Shown: positions 45,398 to 55,511 of the stretch, piece by piece
Numbering within the stretch: the first letter of the stretch is position 1
Layout of the letters: every line of letters starts with the position of its first letter
From: Lacrimispora indolis DSM 755
GTDB taxonomy: Bacteria; Bacillota; Clostridia; Lachnospirales; Lachnospiraceae
Direction of reading: 5' to 3'
Length of the DNA stretch: 64,000 bases
Assembly: GCF_000526995.1 (NCBI RefSeq)
Contig: NZ_AZUI01000001.1
Span: 1,488,001-1,552,000, forward strand
The notes under the pieces: generated by a model
Databases searched by the model: none
The model's input: only the letters and a program-made list of their open reading frames with translations
What the model was told of the DNA's origin: nothing
Translations under genes and position numbers: made by a program

Positions 45398-46318
45398 TTA
45401 AAAGCCCTTCTGAACTACTCCGTATTTTCTTGCAAAGTCAATGGGGTAATAAGACATTTTTGCCTTTCGCAGGCCTTCCATTCCAACATCATCCTCCCGG
45501 TTGACAAGCACCGGTTTTTCCGGAAATGCGTGAATCAGAAACTGCTGGTTGATAAACTGGTAAAGCCCTTTCATATTCGGGTCAGCCTTTTCGATATGAA
45601 TGACCGCCATATTTTCAAAGGAATTGTAGGTGCCGATGGTAAAAGCTTTTAAATCACCGTCAATATAAACGCCTGCCATCCTCACGTTAAGCAGAGAACA
45701 GTTCTTTAATATATCATGGATGCCCATTACCTCATAATCCAGCTGACGGACAAATTCTGCGGCTTCCACCTTATTCTCCCACCAGTCATCCAGAAATTCC
45801 AGCACATCATCCCTGTCCGAGCAGCAAAGTGTCCGGTATTCATACCTGCCCTCATATTCCCTTAAAAATGAGTTTAAATGGTTTTTCTTCTTGTGAAGCT
45901 TTTTCCCTGCCAAAGTCCTCATGGCTTCCCCGTCGTAAAGATAATCCTTTAAATCCTCTTCTTCTTTGACTTCAAACTTTTCCGGGTCCAGCTTTAAGAA
46001 ATTGACTGCCTCTTCGTCCGCAAGAAAAATGCGGAGAGGCTTCTTTAAAACCTGGTTAAAATAATCTACCATCTCCTGGAAATAATGAGGAAGATCCTCC
46101 TCCTTACACATGGGCATGGCGGAAAACGGCTCTCCGTCCTTTTCCATTAAAAACTGCACTGCTTTCCCGTCACTTATGGCGTATTTCACATGGTAATAAT
46201 CTCTCCAGATAAAACTGTCTAAATACACACTGTCACAGGTCCTGTTGGGCCGTAAGGCATAAAAAGGCGCTATTTTGCGTATATCCTCTGCCTCGACCGG
46301 CTTAAATTGTAAATTCAT
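45398..46318 (-). CDS. DUF2156 protein (phosphatidylglycerol lysyltransferase C-terminal-like)
   Basis: 306 residues starting MNLQFKPVEAEDIRKIAPFY and containing DSVYLDSFIWRDYYHVKYAI, GKKLHKKKNHLNSFLREYEG and AFTIGTYNSFENMAVIHIEK. This is the twin-GNAT fold of DUF2156, related to the catalytic half of MprF but without its membrane domain. Cytoplasmic; substrate unknown, possibly an aminoacyl transfer. Paired with the Eis-like gene downstream. Confidence 0.87.
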   Translation of the reverse strand: MNLQFKPVEAEDIRKIAPFYALRPNRTCDSVYLDSFIWRDYYHVKYAISDGKAVQFLMEKDGEPFSAMPMCKEEDLPHYFQEMVDYFNQVLKKPLRIFLADEEAVNFLKLDPEKFEVKEEEDLKDYLYDGEAMRTLAGKKLHKKKNHLNSFLREYEGRYEYRTLCCSDRDDVLEFLDDWWENKVEAAEFVRQLDYEVMGIHDILKNCSLLNVRMAGVYIDGDLKAFTIGTYNSFENMAVIHIEKADPNMKGLYQFINQQFLIHAFPEKPVLVNREDDVGMEGLRKAKMSYYPIDFARKYGVVQKGF

Positions 46319-46341
46319 AATTGTTCCCTTCTATATTATTG

Positions 46342-46746
46342 CTAACTTTTTTTAATAAAATCAGTCCCGCATTTCGGACAATGGATGCTGATCCTTCCCT
46401 TTCCTCTGGGGATCCTGATCTTTTGCCCGCATTCCGGGCATTTATAAATATGGAATTTTCTGATCTGCTGAAGTTTAAAACGCCGTTTCCGAAATGCTTC
46501 CGAGATATGAAACCAGATGCGTTCAAATTTCTGATTTTCTTTAAAACGCTTTCCGATATTCTTTGAAAACATGCGGAAATAGCACAAAATCAGGAGGATC
46601 ATCCCTGCCGTGTCCAGAAGCCTGTTCCGGCTGAAAAATCCGGCCGCAATAAAAACAAAAGCTGCACCGTTTAAAAACTGTCCCAGCCTGTCCATGCCGT
46701 ATCTTCCGATCATAAAACGAGCAAAACGTTCCCTAAACCCATTCAT
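46342..46746 (-). CDS. Small membrane protein with C-terminal zinc ribbon
   Basis: 134 residues. Two hydrophobic segments (about 27-60) follow a basic start; the C-terminus holds KCPECGQKIRIPRGKGRISI and HCPKCGTDF, two CxxC pairs forming a zinc ribbon on the cytoplasmic side. Found widely in Lachnospiraceae without known function. It precedes the DUF2156 gene by 23 bases. Confidence 0.78.
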   Translation of the reverse strand: MNGFRERFARFMIGRYGMDRLGQFLNGAAFVFIAAGFFSRNRLLDTAGMILLILCYFRMFSKNIGKRFKENQKFERIWFHISEAFRKRRFKLQQIRKFHIYKCPECGQKIRIPRGKGRISIHCPKCGTDFIKKS

Positions 46747-46843
46747 CCCGTGTCTGCCGTCCCTTCTTCATTTTGCCTTAACTATAATAACCTGTGGACC
46801 GAAAGTCAATCTTCCTGGGAAATATTTCATAATCTTTTCAGAA

Positions 46844-47812
46844 TTACTCCTTAGATTTATCCCTGTACTGCTTGGGCGTCATTCCATACCGCTCCTTAAA
46901 CAGCCTGTGAAAATAGCTGCTGTTTTCATAGCCGATCTCTGCAATGATTTCTTCCACCGGCTTTGCCGTAGAGGCGAGAAAATTTGCCGCCCGGATCATC
47001 CGGATAAGCTGCAGACACTCCGTAAACGTCACCTGAAAATGCCGTTTAAACAAGCGGCTGATATAATAAGACGGCTGCATGGACAGAGTCGAAAACTCTT
47101 CCAGGGTCGCGGTCGGATAATTGTTCTCTAAATATTGATATGCAGTTATTGCAATTTTTTCCTCATATTGAGCCATATCATGCAATTCTGTCTTATCCGC
47201 ATTATGAAACAGCTCCATAATAAGTATTCCCATGGTAGCCTGATTAATTTCCTGCCTGCCCTTTTTATCTCCGATCATGGACCAGATCATATTTTCCAAT
47301 AAGTTCTGGGCCGGCAGCATGTCCTGTAAATGAAAGTGAAGGTATTCTGCTGTACAATGCTTTCCCATGGCCGGACCGGTAATAAAATGGCGCAAAATGC
47401 TTCCATCCTCTACCATCAGCTCGGGATGGAAAAAAAATTCCGGCATCAAAAAGAAATGGACCGCAACAGCCCCCTCATCCGCCGGATAGGCGGCATGAAT
47501 CGTCCCCTGCTTTAACAGCAAAAGATCATTGGTTTCCAAACGCAGGATCCTGGTTCCGTTGATCACATGGACCGTAGACCCGCTGCACATATAAACCAGC
47601 TCCACATAATTGTGGCTGTGATCCGGAATGGGAAGCCTGTGAGGCTGGCAGCACATGTCCATCAGCTTTCCCTGGCCCATGGCAATATCCTTATCAGCCG
47701 TACTGTTTCCCGGTTCTTTTACACAGTGACACAGGGCGGAAGCCGCTTCATTCCATAAACCATTCTTCCCTTCCGATAAATCCCTTAAATATTCCAGAAG
47801 TTCTTTTTTCAT
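46844..47812 (-). CDS. AraC-family regulator with cupin sensor domain
   Basis: 322 residues. The cupin-type sugar-sensing domain covers ~60-170 (PDHSHNYVELVYMCSGSTVH, ETNDLLLLKQGTIHAAYPAD). Two AraC helix-turn-helix units lie at ~220-320 (TATLEEFSTLSMQPSYYISR, ANFLASTAKPVEEIIAEIGY, ENSSYFHRLFKERYGMTPKQ). ATG 47812 follows GGAGGG; the longer frame uses a TTG. Target genes are not evident; the divergent gene is an HPr-like protein. Confidence 0.9.
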   Translation of the reverse strand: MKKELLEYLRDLSEGKNGLWNEAASALCHCVKEPGNSTADKDIAMGQGKLMDMCCQPHRLPIPDHSHNYVELVYMCSGSTVHVINGTRILRLETNDLLLLKQGTIHAAYPADEGAVAVHFFLMPEFFFHPELMVEDGSILRHFITGPAMGKHCTAEYLHFHLQDMLPAQNLLENMIWSMIGDKKGRQEINQATMGILIMELFHNADKTELHDMAQYEEKIAITAYQYLENNYPTATLEEFSTLSMQPSYYISRLFKRHFQVTFTECLQLIRMIRAANFLASTAKPVEEIIAEIGYENSSYFHRLFKERYGMTPKQYRDKSKE

Positions 47813-47993
47813 GCTTCCCTCCAAACGGCAGATTCCCCTGCCTTCCCCAGACCATTATAGCACTATCTCCTCATTATTTGCAAGAAAAGACGGTTTTTAT
47901 ACAAATTTAGACATAGCTTATTCCTTCCATGTTGTCATATAATCAGCTTGGATTTTATCCGAATACAACCATCTTTTTAATGAGGTGAGCTAT

Positions 47994-48236
47994 ATGAAAA
48001 GGTACCCCATCTGCTTAAACAGCATAGACGAAGTAACCGCATTCGTCAAGACAGTCAACCAGTATGACTGCGACATGGATATATGTAAAGGAAGCACTGT
48101 CATTGACGCAAAATCTTTTCTCGGCATTCTGACCATTTGCCCTGACACTGATCTGGAGCTTATTATCCATGAAAACGACCACAAAGAGATTCTGGATTCT
48201 CTGTCCGGCTTTCTCCTTGATGAGAAATCAGCATGA
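47994..48236 (+). CDS. HPr-like protein lacking the active-site histidine
   Basis: 80 residues with HPr length and the pattern KRYPICLNSIDEVTAFVKTV, CKGSTVIDAKSFLGILTI. Ser41 in DAKSFLGIL matches the regulatory Ser46 of HPr, but there is no histidine in the region of His15. It cannot act as a PTS phospho-carrier; a regulatory role, like Crh, is a fair guess. ATG 47994 is selected because GAGGTG is six bases upstream; GTG 47985 is less likely. Confidence 0.8.
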   Translation: MKRYPICLNSIDEVTAFVKTVNQYDCDMDICKGSTVIDAKSFLGILTICPDTDLELIIHENDHKEILDSLSGFLLDEKSA

Positions 48237-48252
48237 CCAATACATTCAAATA

Positions 48253-48297
48253 AAAAAGATGTCCGATAAGCCAATTCCTTACCGGACATCTTTTTTA
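48253..48297. terminator. Bidirectional terminator between HPr-like and chemoreceptor genes
   Basis: AAAAGATGTCCG and CGGACATCTTTT form a strong stem with inner TAAG/CTTA pairing and A/T runs on both sides. Confidence 0.9.
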
Positions 48298-48308
48298 TTT
48301 ATGATTCA

Positions 48309-50330
48309 TTAATGAAATTTAAATCCATTTACTAAATCCTTTAACATCTCTGCCTGATCGGATAGCTCTTCGCTGGCTGCAGCACTTTCCTCCGCTGTGG
48401 CCGAATTAGTCTGAACCACGCCGGATATCTGATCAATTCCAACAGAAACCTGCCGGATTGCCTCAGACTGCTGAACCGAAGCCTCTGATACTCTTCCTAT
48501 CATTTCAGAAACAGAACGTGTACTGTTTACAGCATTGCTCAGTGATTCAGCCGCTTCATCCACAAGCCTGGAACCATTTGCCACAGCCTGAATGGACCCT
48601 TCAATCAGATGAGTGGTGCTCTTGGCTGCATCAGAGCTCTTTGAGGCCAGATTCCTTACCTCATCGGCAACCACTGCAAAGCCCTTTCCTGCTTCTCCCG
48701 CCCGGGCAGCTTCCACCGCCGCGTTTAAGGCCAGGATGTTGGTCTGGAAGGCAATGTCTTCAATGGCCTTAATGATCTTCCCGATCTCACTGGAGCTTTC
48801 ATTAATCTCTGCCATAGCGGAAACCAGCTCATTCATGTGATGATTGCTGGTTTCCAGCTCCCTGGAAGCAAGAGCGGCCTGCTGGTTGGCACTTGTGGAA
48901 TCCTTTGCATTCTGCTGGATCTTATGAGAAATATCACCGATGGTTGCCGCCAGCTCTTCCACGGAGCTGGCCTGTTCTGTTGCCCCCTGTGCCAGGGCCT
49001 GGGAACTGGCCGAAATGCTCTGTGCGCCGTATGCCACCTGATCAGAAGTCTCGGTAATACGCTCCATAGTGGTGGTAAGGGTGCTTCTTATCTTTAGCAG
49101 AGACTTTTTAATTTTCTCAAAGTCACCTTTATAATCATACTGGAGCTGGAAAACAAGATCTTTTTCCGCTACCTGGTTTAATACTGCGGCGATTTCATCT
49201 ATGTAATTCACATAATTCTTTAGCTGGCTTACCGTATTTCCCAGGGACGATGCCACCATGCCGATCTCATCGCTGCTGGATACATCCACTTGAAGATCAA
49301 GTTCTCCCTCTGCAATCCGTTCCGCAATGACGGACAGCTTTCTAAGAGGTCCGGATATCCCCCTGGCCATTACAAAGATGATCAGAATAAGAATAAAGGA
49401 ACCCAGAGTAAAGATAGTGGTTATAGTGCTCACCACCGCCTTTCTGGAGGAGAGCACCTCAGACTGGTGGATGCTGGACAATACAAGCCAGCCTGAATCC
49501 CCTACCCGGTTGATGGAACCCATATACGGAACCTTTTCCATGGTATATTCGTAATTTCCCACCGCCTGACCGGTAAATGCATCTTTAATATTCTGGGAAA
49601 TATCGATCTCTGAAATGGTCTTCTGAATCAGGCCATTGTTGGGGTGATAGACGATCTGCCCGCCTTCTGTTGCCAAAATCACGGCTCCGGTCTTCCCGAT
49701 CTTATAATCGCCTAAAACCGAGACCAGCTGGGATAATTGAATATCAACTCCCGCCACACCCAGCGGTTCCCCTGTTTTATCATCAAACACTCCACAGACA
49801 GCACTGACAATGACCTGTCCAGTACTTGCGTCCACATAAGGCTCTGTCAGAATGGGGTGATCCAGTTCCATAGCCCGGTACCAGGGCCTTGTGGAAATAT
49901 CCCAGCCGTCTTCTGACGTAAAATTATCCGACTGCGTCACCTGGCTGACATCCAGATCCGCGATCCATGCGGCAAGAATATTTTCCTTGTCAGTAGCCTG
50001 GAGCTTATCAAGTGTCTTCTTTACATCCGGATAACCTTCACTGTTTGGCAGCCTTACCTTCCCGGTGGCATTGGTAAGAAACGTTTCAAACTGGCTGCTG
50101 GCAGCCGCACTCTGCACCTCAGCCAAATAAAAAGTCAGGAAAGAATTCACCTGATTTGCAGCCGCAAGGGAAGCAGAATTCAGTGTTTCAATTGACTGGG
50201 CCTGCATGCTCTTACCTGTCTGCGTTGAAATGAATACTCCTGACAGAATAAAAATAAATACAACTGGAATGGAGATACCGAACAGCAACTTCGTAAAAAT
50301 GTGTGTTTTTCTTTTGTGCTTCATAGACAT
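48309..50330 (-). CDS. Methyl-accepting chemotaxis protein, Cache type
   Basis: 673 residues. Membrane segment 15-38, extracellular double-Cache sensor to ~300 ([33 protein letters not shown]), second membrane segment ~305-330, HAMP ([20 protein letters not shown]), and a long coiled signalling domain with the conserved hairpin [20 protein letters not shown]. The WYRA and PYVDASTG parts of the sensor are typical for amino-acid-type ligands. No C-terminal CheR-docking pentapeptide. ATG 50330 follows AAGGAGG; the longer frame has no leader. Confidence 0.93.
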   Translation of the reverse strand: MSMKHKRKTHIFTKLLFGISIPVVFIFILSGVFISTQTGKSMQAQSIETLNSASLAAANQVNSFLTFYLAEVQSAAASSQFETFLTNATGKVRLPNSEGYPDVKKTLDKLQATDKENILAAWIADLDVSQVTQSDNFTSEDGWDISTRPWYRAMELDHPILTEPYVDASTGQVIVSAVCGVFDDKTGEPLGVAGVDIQLSQLVSVLGDYKIGKTGAVILATEGGQIVYHPNNGLIQKTISEIDISQNIKDAFTGQAVGNYEYTMEKVPYMGSINRVGDSGWLVLSSIHQSEVLSSRKAVVSTITTIFTLGSFILILIIFVMARGISGPLRKLSVIAERIAEGELDLQVDVSSSDEIGMVASSLGNTVSQLKNYVNYIDEIAAVLNQVAEKDLVFQLQYDYKGDFEKIKKSLLKIRSTLTTTMERITETSDQVAYGAQSISASSQALAQGATEQASSVEELAATIGDISHKIQQNAKDSTSANQQAALASRELETSNHHMNELVSAMAEINESSSEIGKIIKAIEDIAFQTNILALNAAVEAARAGEAGKGFAVVADEVRNLASKSSDAAKSTTHLIEGSIQAVANGSRLVDEAAESLSNAVNSTRSVSEMIGRVSEASVQQSEAIRQVSVGIDQISGVVQTNSATAEESAAASEELSDQAEMLKDLVNGFKFH

Positions 50331-50427
50331 CCGTCCTCCTTTGTTTTGGTTACAATTAATATAGCATGGCGTTGGAAGGTTCGCAACCAAAATGATAATT
50401 AATTTAAAACAGCTGCAGAGTGCGATC

Positions 50428-51318
50428 CTATAAGTGAGGGAAACAGGTTTTCATGACCTGTTTTAAGATCTCTTTATCCTTATCCTGCATACGGGTCAGA
50501 GGGAGCCTGTAGGTTTCTTCGCACAGCTCAAGCATGGATAAGGCCGCCTTAACCGGCACAGGATTCACATCCATAAACATGGCGTTCATAATGCTAATCA
50601 GCTCCAGCTGCATATTCCTGCTTTTTTCCAATTCGCCTTCAAAAAAATACTGGCATATCATATGCATCTCAAAGGGCATGATATTGGCTAAAACAGAGAT
50701 CACTCCCTTACCCCCAAGGGCAAGAATGGGGACGGTCTGGTCATCATTTCCCGAATAAAGATCAAGCTTATCGCCGCAGAGAGCCGCAGTTTTGGCAATA
50801 TGGGAAATATTCCCTCCGGCTTCCTTAATGGCTTTAATATTGGGATGCTCCGAAAGCTTTAGATAAGTTTCCGGATTAATGTTCACCCCGGTGCGGGTGG
50901 GGACGTTATAAAGGATGATGGGGATATCCACGCTGTCTGCCACAGCTGTAAAATGCTCCACCAGGCCATGCTGGGAGGTCTTGTTATAGTAGGGGGTCAC
51001 CTGTAACAATGCGGACGCTCCTAAGGACTGGGCCTTTCGGGACAAACGCACGGCGTGGGACGTACAGTTTCCCCCCGTTCCCATGATCACAGGAACGCGG
51101 TGATTTACATAATGCACCACAAATTCGATCAGTTCCAGTTTTTCCTTTTCTTCCAGGGTGGCGGATTCCCCTGTGGTCCCGTTGACTACAATGGCATCCG
51201 TGCCGTTTTCCAGCTGAAATTTCAGCAATCTTTCCATTGCTTTAAAATCTAAATTCCCATGCTCATCCATGGGCGTAACGATGGCTACCGCAGAGCCTTT
51301 AAAAATCGCATCTTTCAT
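50428..51318 (-). CDS. dapA: 4-hydroxy-tetrahydrodipicolinate synthase
   Basis: 296 residues. Substrate loop [12 protein letters not shown] (GTTGES), Tyr in [15 protein letters not shown], Schiff-base Lys in [13 protein letters not shown]: all canonical. It condenses pyruvate with aspartate semialdehyde in the lysine/diaminopimelate path and also makes the precursor of dipicolinate. It is divergent from dpaA-dpaB across 120 bp, which links it to spore maturation. Start taken as ATG 51318; a GTG two codons upstream is possible. Confidence 0.93.
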   Translation of the reverse strand: MKDAIFKGSAVAIVTPMDEHGNLDFKAMERLLKFQLENGTDAIVVNGTTGESATLEEKEKLELIEFVVHYVNHRVPVIMGTGGNCTSHAVRLSRKAQSLGASALLQVTPYYNKTSQHGLVEHFTAVADSVDIPIILYNVPTRTGVNINPETYLKLSEHPNIKAIKEAGGNISHIAKTAALCGDKLDLYSGNDDQTVPILALGGKGVISVLANIMPFEMHMICQYFFEGELEKSRNMQLELISIMNAMFMDVNPVPVKAALSMLELCEETYRLPLTRMQDKDKEILKQVMKTCFPHL

Positions 51319-51438
51319 AGGCACTCATTCCCAAAATTAGAGGTTCATACTAACAAAAGTATGACAAACATCCCCTGTTGGTACCATACACAAATCAATT
51401 TTTTTATCATATAAACCATTATAAGGAGTGATGACCGT

Positions 51439-52272
51439 ATGCATAATTTTCTTCTTTTAGGCGGCGATTCAAGGCAGCTTTATTTAAACCACATGTTGAT
51501 TAAAAACGGCTTTCAGACGACCTTTCACTATAGCAGCGAGGATCCTTCATTTTCCATGGAGGAAGCCATAAAAAACAACAATGTCATCCTTTGTCCCATC
51601 CCCTTTACAAGGGACAAAATCAGCCTGTTTTCTGTCAACGGCATGGAAGACTTAGGGATAGGGAACCTTTTAAGTCTTTTGACACCTGACCACATTCTTT
51701 TTGGGGGCAGCATCCCTGCCTATGTAAAGGAATATGCCGAAGAAAACCACATTGCATGTTTTGACTATATGGACATGGAAGATGTTACTGTGAAAAATAC
51801 CATTGCAACTGCAGAAGGCGCCATTGCTGAGGCCATCCGCCTAAGTCCCGGCTGCCTTCACAAAAGCCGGTGTCTGGTAACCGGCTTTGGCCGGTGTGCA
51901 AAAACTCTGGCAATGAAATTAAAGGGCCTGGATGCGGTGGTGACCGTTGCAGGCCGTAAGGAAACACAGCTTGCCGCCGCGGACTCCATGGGACTTCATA
52001 CCAGACCTTTAAGTGATCTGGCCCTGGGATTGGGGGATTATCAGTTTATTTTTAATACCATCCCCGCTCTCATCCTGGAAAAAGATTTGATCAATTCCAT
52101 GGACCCGGACGTAACAATCATTGATATCGCATCCGCCCCCGGCGGCGTTGATTTTGATTTCTGCAGGCAGCAGAATATCCGCGCCAAGCTTTGCCCGGGA
52201 CTGCCCGGGATCTATGCACCCGGAAGTTCAGCGGAGATTTTATTTGAAGCAATTGTAAAATACCTGTCGTAA
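51439..52272 (+). CDS. dpaA: Dipicolinate synthase subunit A
   Basis: 277 residues. N-terminal flavodoxin-like/Rossmann region starting HNFLLLGGDSRQLYLNHML; nucleotide-binding loop in RCLVTGFGRCAKTLAMKLKG; C-terminal IIDIASAPGGVDFDFCRQ and PGLPGIYAPGSSAEILFEAI as in SpoVFA. With subunit B it oxidises dihydrodipicolinate to dipicolinic acid in the mother cell during sporulation. AAGGAGTG precedes the ATG. Its presence shows that the organism forms spores. Confidence 0.94.
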   Translation: MHNFLLLGGDSRQLYLNHMLIKNGFQTTFHYSSEDPSFSMEEAIKNNNVILCPIPFTRDKISLFSVNGMEDLGIGNLLSLLTPDHILFGGSIPAYVKEYAEENHIACFDYMDMEDVTVKNTIATAEGAIAEAIRLSPGCLHKSRCLVTGFGRCAKTLAMKLKGLDAVVTVAGRKETQLAAADSMGLHTRPLSDLALGLGDYQFIFNTIPALILEKDLINSMDPDVTIIDIASAPGGVDFDFCRQQNIRAKLCPGLPGIYAPGSSAEILFEAIVKYLS

Positions 52273-52283
52273 AGGAGTGTCCT

Positions 52284-52862
52284 ATGAAGCTGGAAGGAAT
52301 AAAAGTAGGCCTGGCAATCACCGGGTCCTTTTGTACTTTTGATAAAATAGAAAAGGAAATAAAGGTTCTGGTGGATAAGGGAGCCGATATCTATCCCATT
52401 TTCTCCACCAAAGTACAGACAACAGATTCCCGTTTCGGAGATACAGGGGAATACATGAAGCAGGTCTCTGCCATGACAGGCAATCAGCCGATCCTGAGCC
52501 TTGAGGAAGCGGAGCCTATCGGGCCAAAAGGCTATCTGGATATCCTGCTCATCGCCCCATGTACCGGCAATACCCTGGCAAAGCTGGCCAACGGCATCAC
52601 CGATACCCCGGTGCTCATGGCAGCCAAAGCCCATTTAAGAAATTCCAAGCCACTGGTGATCTCTCTTTCCACCAACGATGCCCTTGGAATTAATTTTAAG
52701 AATGTGGGAGAATTATTTAACGCAAAATATATTTATTTCGTCCCCTTTGGCCAGGATGACCCTGTGAAAAAGCCCAATTCCATGATCGCACATACCGACC
52801 TGATTGCAGATACTTTGGAATACGCTTTAGAAGGGAAGCAAATTCAGCCTGTCATTTTTTAG
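52284..52862 (+). CDS. dpaB: Dipicolinate synthase subunit B
   Basis: 192 residues of a flavoprotein fold: KVGLAITGSFCTFDKIEKEI, DILLIAPCTGNTLAKLANGI and PLVISLSTNDALG are SpoVFB signatures. It starts 11 bases after dpaA. The order dpaA-dpaB with dapA adjacent but on the opposite strand is a rearranged form of the B. subtilis spoVFA-spoVFB-asd-dapG-dapA region. Confidence 0.94.
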   Translation: MKLEGIKVGLAITGSFCTFDKIEKEIKVLVDKGADIYPIFSTKVQTTDSRFGDTGEYMKQVSAMTGNQPILSLEEAEPIGPKGYLDILLIAPCTGNTLAKLANGITDTPVLMAAKAHLRNSKPLVISLSTNDALGINFKNVGELFNAKYIYFVPFGQDDPVKKPNSMIAHTDLIADTLEYALEGKQIQPVIF

Positions 52863-52873
52863 CTCTTGCGATG

Positions 52874-52917
52874 CAAAGGCCTCAAAAACCCGTTGATACT
52901 GGTTTTTGAGGCCTTTT
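52874..52917 (+). terminator. Terminator of dpaAB
   Basis: AAAGGCCTCAAAAACC and GGTTTTTGAGGCCTTTT form a 16-bp stem. Confidence 0.92.
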
Positions 52918-53007
52918 CTGGCGCATTCTCATCCGGATTCTGCTTTCCCGGCATATAAAAATAAGCTATAATAAAAACAAGAATTATTAGGTGAAAGGAG
53001 CCTGTTT

Positions 53008-55302
53008 ATGAATCAAACGTCAGTAGGGATCACGCTTAACAGCATTAAAAACATCCTTCCCCACACTCACAGCTGCCTGGAGTGCGTGCTGCTGCTTAAA
53101 GGGAAATTACAAGTGGAGATCAACGGTGATGTCTATCACATGTCTCCGGATGATATTGTACTGATCAACTGCAGGGATATCCATTCCTACTCTGCCCAGT
53201 ATAATAATCTGGCCATTATGCTGCTCATAGAAGAGGATTTCTTAAAGAACGAATGCGAAGAAGTATTAAACAGCACCTTTCAATGTAATTCCATCCTGCA
53301 GTCAGATTCGGACAAGTTATATGAAATTAAGCGTCTGCTCACCCGTATGCTCCTTGTACATATGAAAAAGGAAGAAGGATCTGATCTGGAATTCCGGGCC
53401 CTTTTGTTCCGCTTTTTAGTCACCCTTATGCAGCGCTTTAAAGTCGGAAACAATCCCCCCTATGAAAAACAAAGGCAAAATACGGCATCTCTCAACCATA
53501 TAGTAGACTATATTCATCGCAACTATGCTTCTGCCATCACCCTGACTGATACAGCCAAACAGCTGTACCTTTCCCCCCAATATTTTTCCAAATATTTTAA
53601 AAGCAAAATGGGAACAAGCTTTTTGCAGTATTTAAATCAGGTACGCCTGGAACATGCCGTCGTAAGCCTGCTTGGCACCAGCCAGCCGATTATCAGGATT
53701 GCCCTTGACCATGGATTTGCCAATGCCAAAGCCTTTTCAGCCGCTTTCCAGAGGCAGTATGGAAAGTCTCCGGGTGAATACCGGAAAATATATGCAAGGC
53801 CCACAAAAAGGAAGAACAGCAGTCTGGAAGAAATCAGCTCGGATTTACAGGATAACCTTTTGGAGCTGGTCAAATATATGAAAAGGCATGACATGCATCA
53901 CGACACGGCCCTGTATTCCCCGGATGCCATCAAGCTGGACATGACCCAGATATCCCCGATCCAGCTGAAAAGGCCAAAAAAAATGGTCCAGATCGGCCGC
54001 ATGACAGACATTCTTCAGGACGAGCTCATGGAACAGCTCAGGGAGCTGGGAAGGCTGTCCTTTGATTATATTTATTTTGAAGCCTTTGATTTAGATGAGA
54101 TCAGGGTAGAAAATGACCATTTTTATTCCAATTATCTTTACAATCAGTGCATACATCAGATAGGAGAACTTAAGCTCACCCCTTACGTACAGATCGATCT
54201 GTCCCGGCAATTGGATCGCTGCCATAGCGATTTAAGCGTTTATATGAAGCGTCTGTCCTGTTTGGCAGGCATACTGCGCTCTAATACCAGCTGTCAGACA
54301 CTGGGGCACTGGAGACTTGAGATCGCATGTAAGGACCCTGCCCACTTAAAAAGCTTTGCCGAATTTTATAATTCCATTTGGAAGCTCTTAATGCAGGAAG
54401 AGCTTAAGATTCAGATTGGAATCCTGATCCCTGACTGGGCCTTAATGCCGGGAAAAGAGCATGAGGCTTTTTATGAGGCCTTAAAAAACCTTATTTCCCC
54501 TCCCTGTTTTGCGGGATTTCACGGATATCCCCACCCGTTTCCTGAGCAGGACCACTCCAGAACAAAACAGCAATTGGAGGATTTCTACGTATGCCGGATC
54601 GAAGCCATTGAAATGTCCTTAAAAGCCCATGATCTGCCTGTTCCGCCCTTGTATATGACCCGGTGGAATACGCTTGCAGGCTCCAGCGTGGCAGAAGCCG
54701 GGGCATTCTTCCGATCCGCCCTGATCTTTGACACCATGATGAAATTATGCGGCAAAGTGGAAGCCATCGGATTCCCGGTCAGCACTTACCATATCCAGGA
54801 GTTTGAAGGAATCCATGATTTCGGTATACTGGGCCTGTTTCTTCTTAAAAAGATCAAACGCCCGGTTTACTTTGTGCTGGAGGCCTTTAATTATGTAAGC
54901 GGCAGGCTGGTATTTTACAATAACAACCTTGTAGTTACTAAAAAAGGAGAGGACGAATTTCATATTGTCATATACAGTCCCTATTACATGAACCCTCTTT
55001 ACTCAGTGGATCTGTTTTTAATTGAACATGAGATCCATCAGATAACCTTAAGCCTTCAGGGACTGGCCCCCGGCTCCTACCGGATCAAACGGTTTATATT
55101 TGACCAGGGAAGCGCAGGCATATTCAACCGCTGGTCAGGAGCCGGGCTGCCGGATCTTAATGATCCTGATGTTACAGAGTACCTGGAACGTGTCGTACAA
55201 CCGGACTTCTATTTCCTGGAACAGAAAATCGATGGGGAATGCTCTCTGCATGCGAGCCTTACGTTTAACGGGCTGGTGCTTTACGTCATAAAAAAACAGT
55301 AA
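53008..55302 (+). CDS. AraC regulator fused to GH39-like domain
   Basis: 764 residues. Cupin region at 1-110 (PHTHSCLECVLLLKGKLQVE), two AraC helix-turn-helix units at ~170-270 (TLTDTAKQLYLSPQYFSKYF, ANAKAFSAAFQRQYGKSPGE). From ~300 to the end it resembles GH39 beta-xylosidases: a barrel (LSFDYIYFEAFDLDEI, GFHGYPHPFPEQ, LYMTRWNTLAGSS) and a C-terminal beta domain (IKRFIFDQGSAGIFNRWSGA). The expected NEP-type catalytic glutamate is not obvious, so the domain may sense a sugar rather than cut it. TATAAT near 52971 and AAAGGAG precede the start. Probable regulator of the membrane/M20 operon behind it, though this is only positional. Confidence 0.85.
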   Translation: MNQTSVGITLNSIKNILPHTHSCLECVLLLKGKLQVEINGDVYHMSPDDIVLINCRDIHSYSAQYNNLAIMLLIEEDFLKNECEEVLNSTFQCNSILQSDSDKLYEIKRLLTRMLLVHMKKEEGSDLEFRALLFRFLVTLMQRFKVGNNPPYEKQRQNTASLNHIVDYIHRNYASAITLTDTAKQLYLSPQYFSKYFKSKMGTSFLQYLNQVRLEHAVVSLLGTSQPIIRIALDHGFANAKAFSAAFQRQYGKSPGEYRKIYARPTKRKNSSLEEISSDLQDNLLELVKYMKRHDMHHDTALYSPDAIKLDMTQISPIQLKRPKKMVQIGRMTDILQDELMEQLRELGRLSFDYIYFEAFDLDEIRVENDHFYSNYLYNQCIHQIGELKLTPYVQIDLSRQLDRCHSDLSVYMKRLSCLAGILRSNTSCQTLGHWRLEIACKDPAHLKSFAEFYNSIWKLLMQEELKIQIGILIPDWALMPGKEHEAFYEALKNLISPPCFAGFHGYPHPFPEQDHSRTKQQLEDFYVCRIEAIEMSLKAHDLPVPPLYMTRWNTLAGSSVAEAGAFFRSALIFDTMMKLCGKVEAIGFPVSTYHIQEFEGIHDFGILGLFLLKKIKRPVYFVLEAFNYVSGRLVFYNNNLVVTKKGEDEFHIVIYSPYYMNPLYSVDLFLIEHEIHQITLSLQGLAPGSYRIKRFIFDQGSAGIFNRWSGAGLPDLNDPDVTEYLERVVQPDFYFLEQKIDGECSLHASLTFNGLVLYVIKKQ

Positions 55303-55511
55303 AAATAGTCAAGGGGATATTCGCAATCCGCTTCGCTACTTGATTGGTTAAAAAATGACCTCCCATTTTTATTCCATTCTTATTCTAAGCTTAAAAAAAG
55401 ATTGAAACCTCCTACATTATATACAATTATTTATTTATTTTTTATATTTTTTTATATAAAATTTACTTATCAAGGGTGAGGTCACCCGAAAAAGGAAAGA
55501 GGAGGTCTTTT

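Noticed and set aside
51340..51438. Possible mother-cell sigma-K promoter before dpaA
   Set aside because: CATA-containing sequences are present but none fits the -10 pattern with a proper -35; I cannot support it.
55303..55475. Possible small RNA or relic behind the AraC-GH39 gene
   Set aside because: Only weak pairing (AGTCAAG with CTTGATT) and AT-rich sequence; nothing definite.
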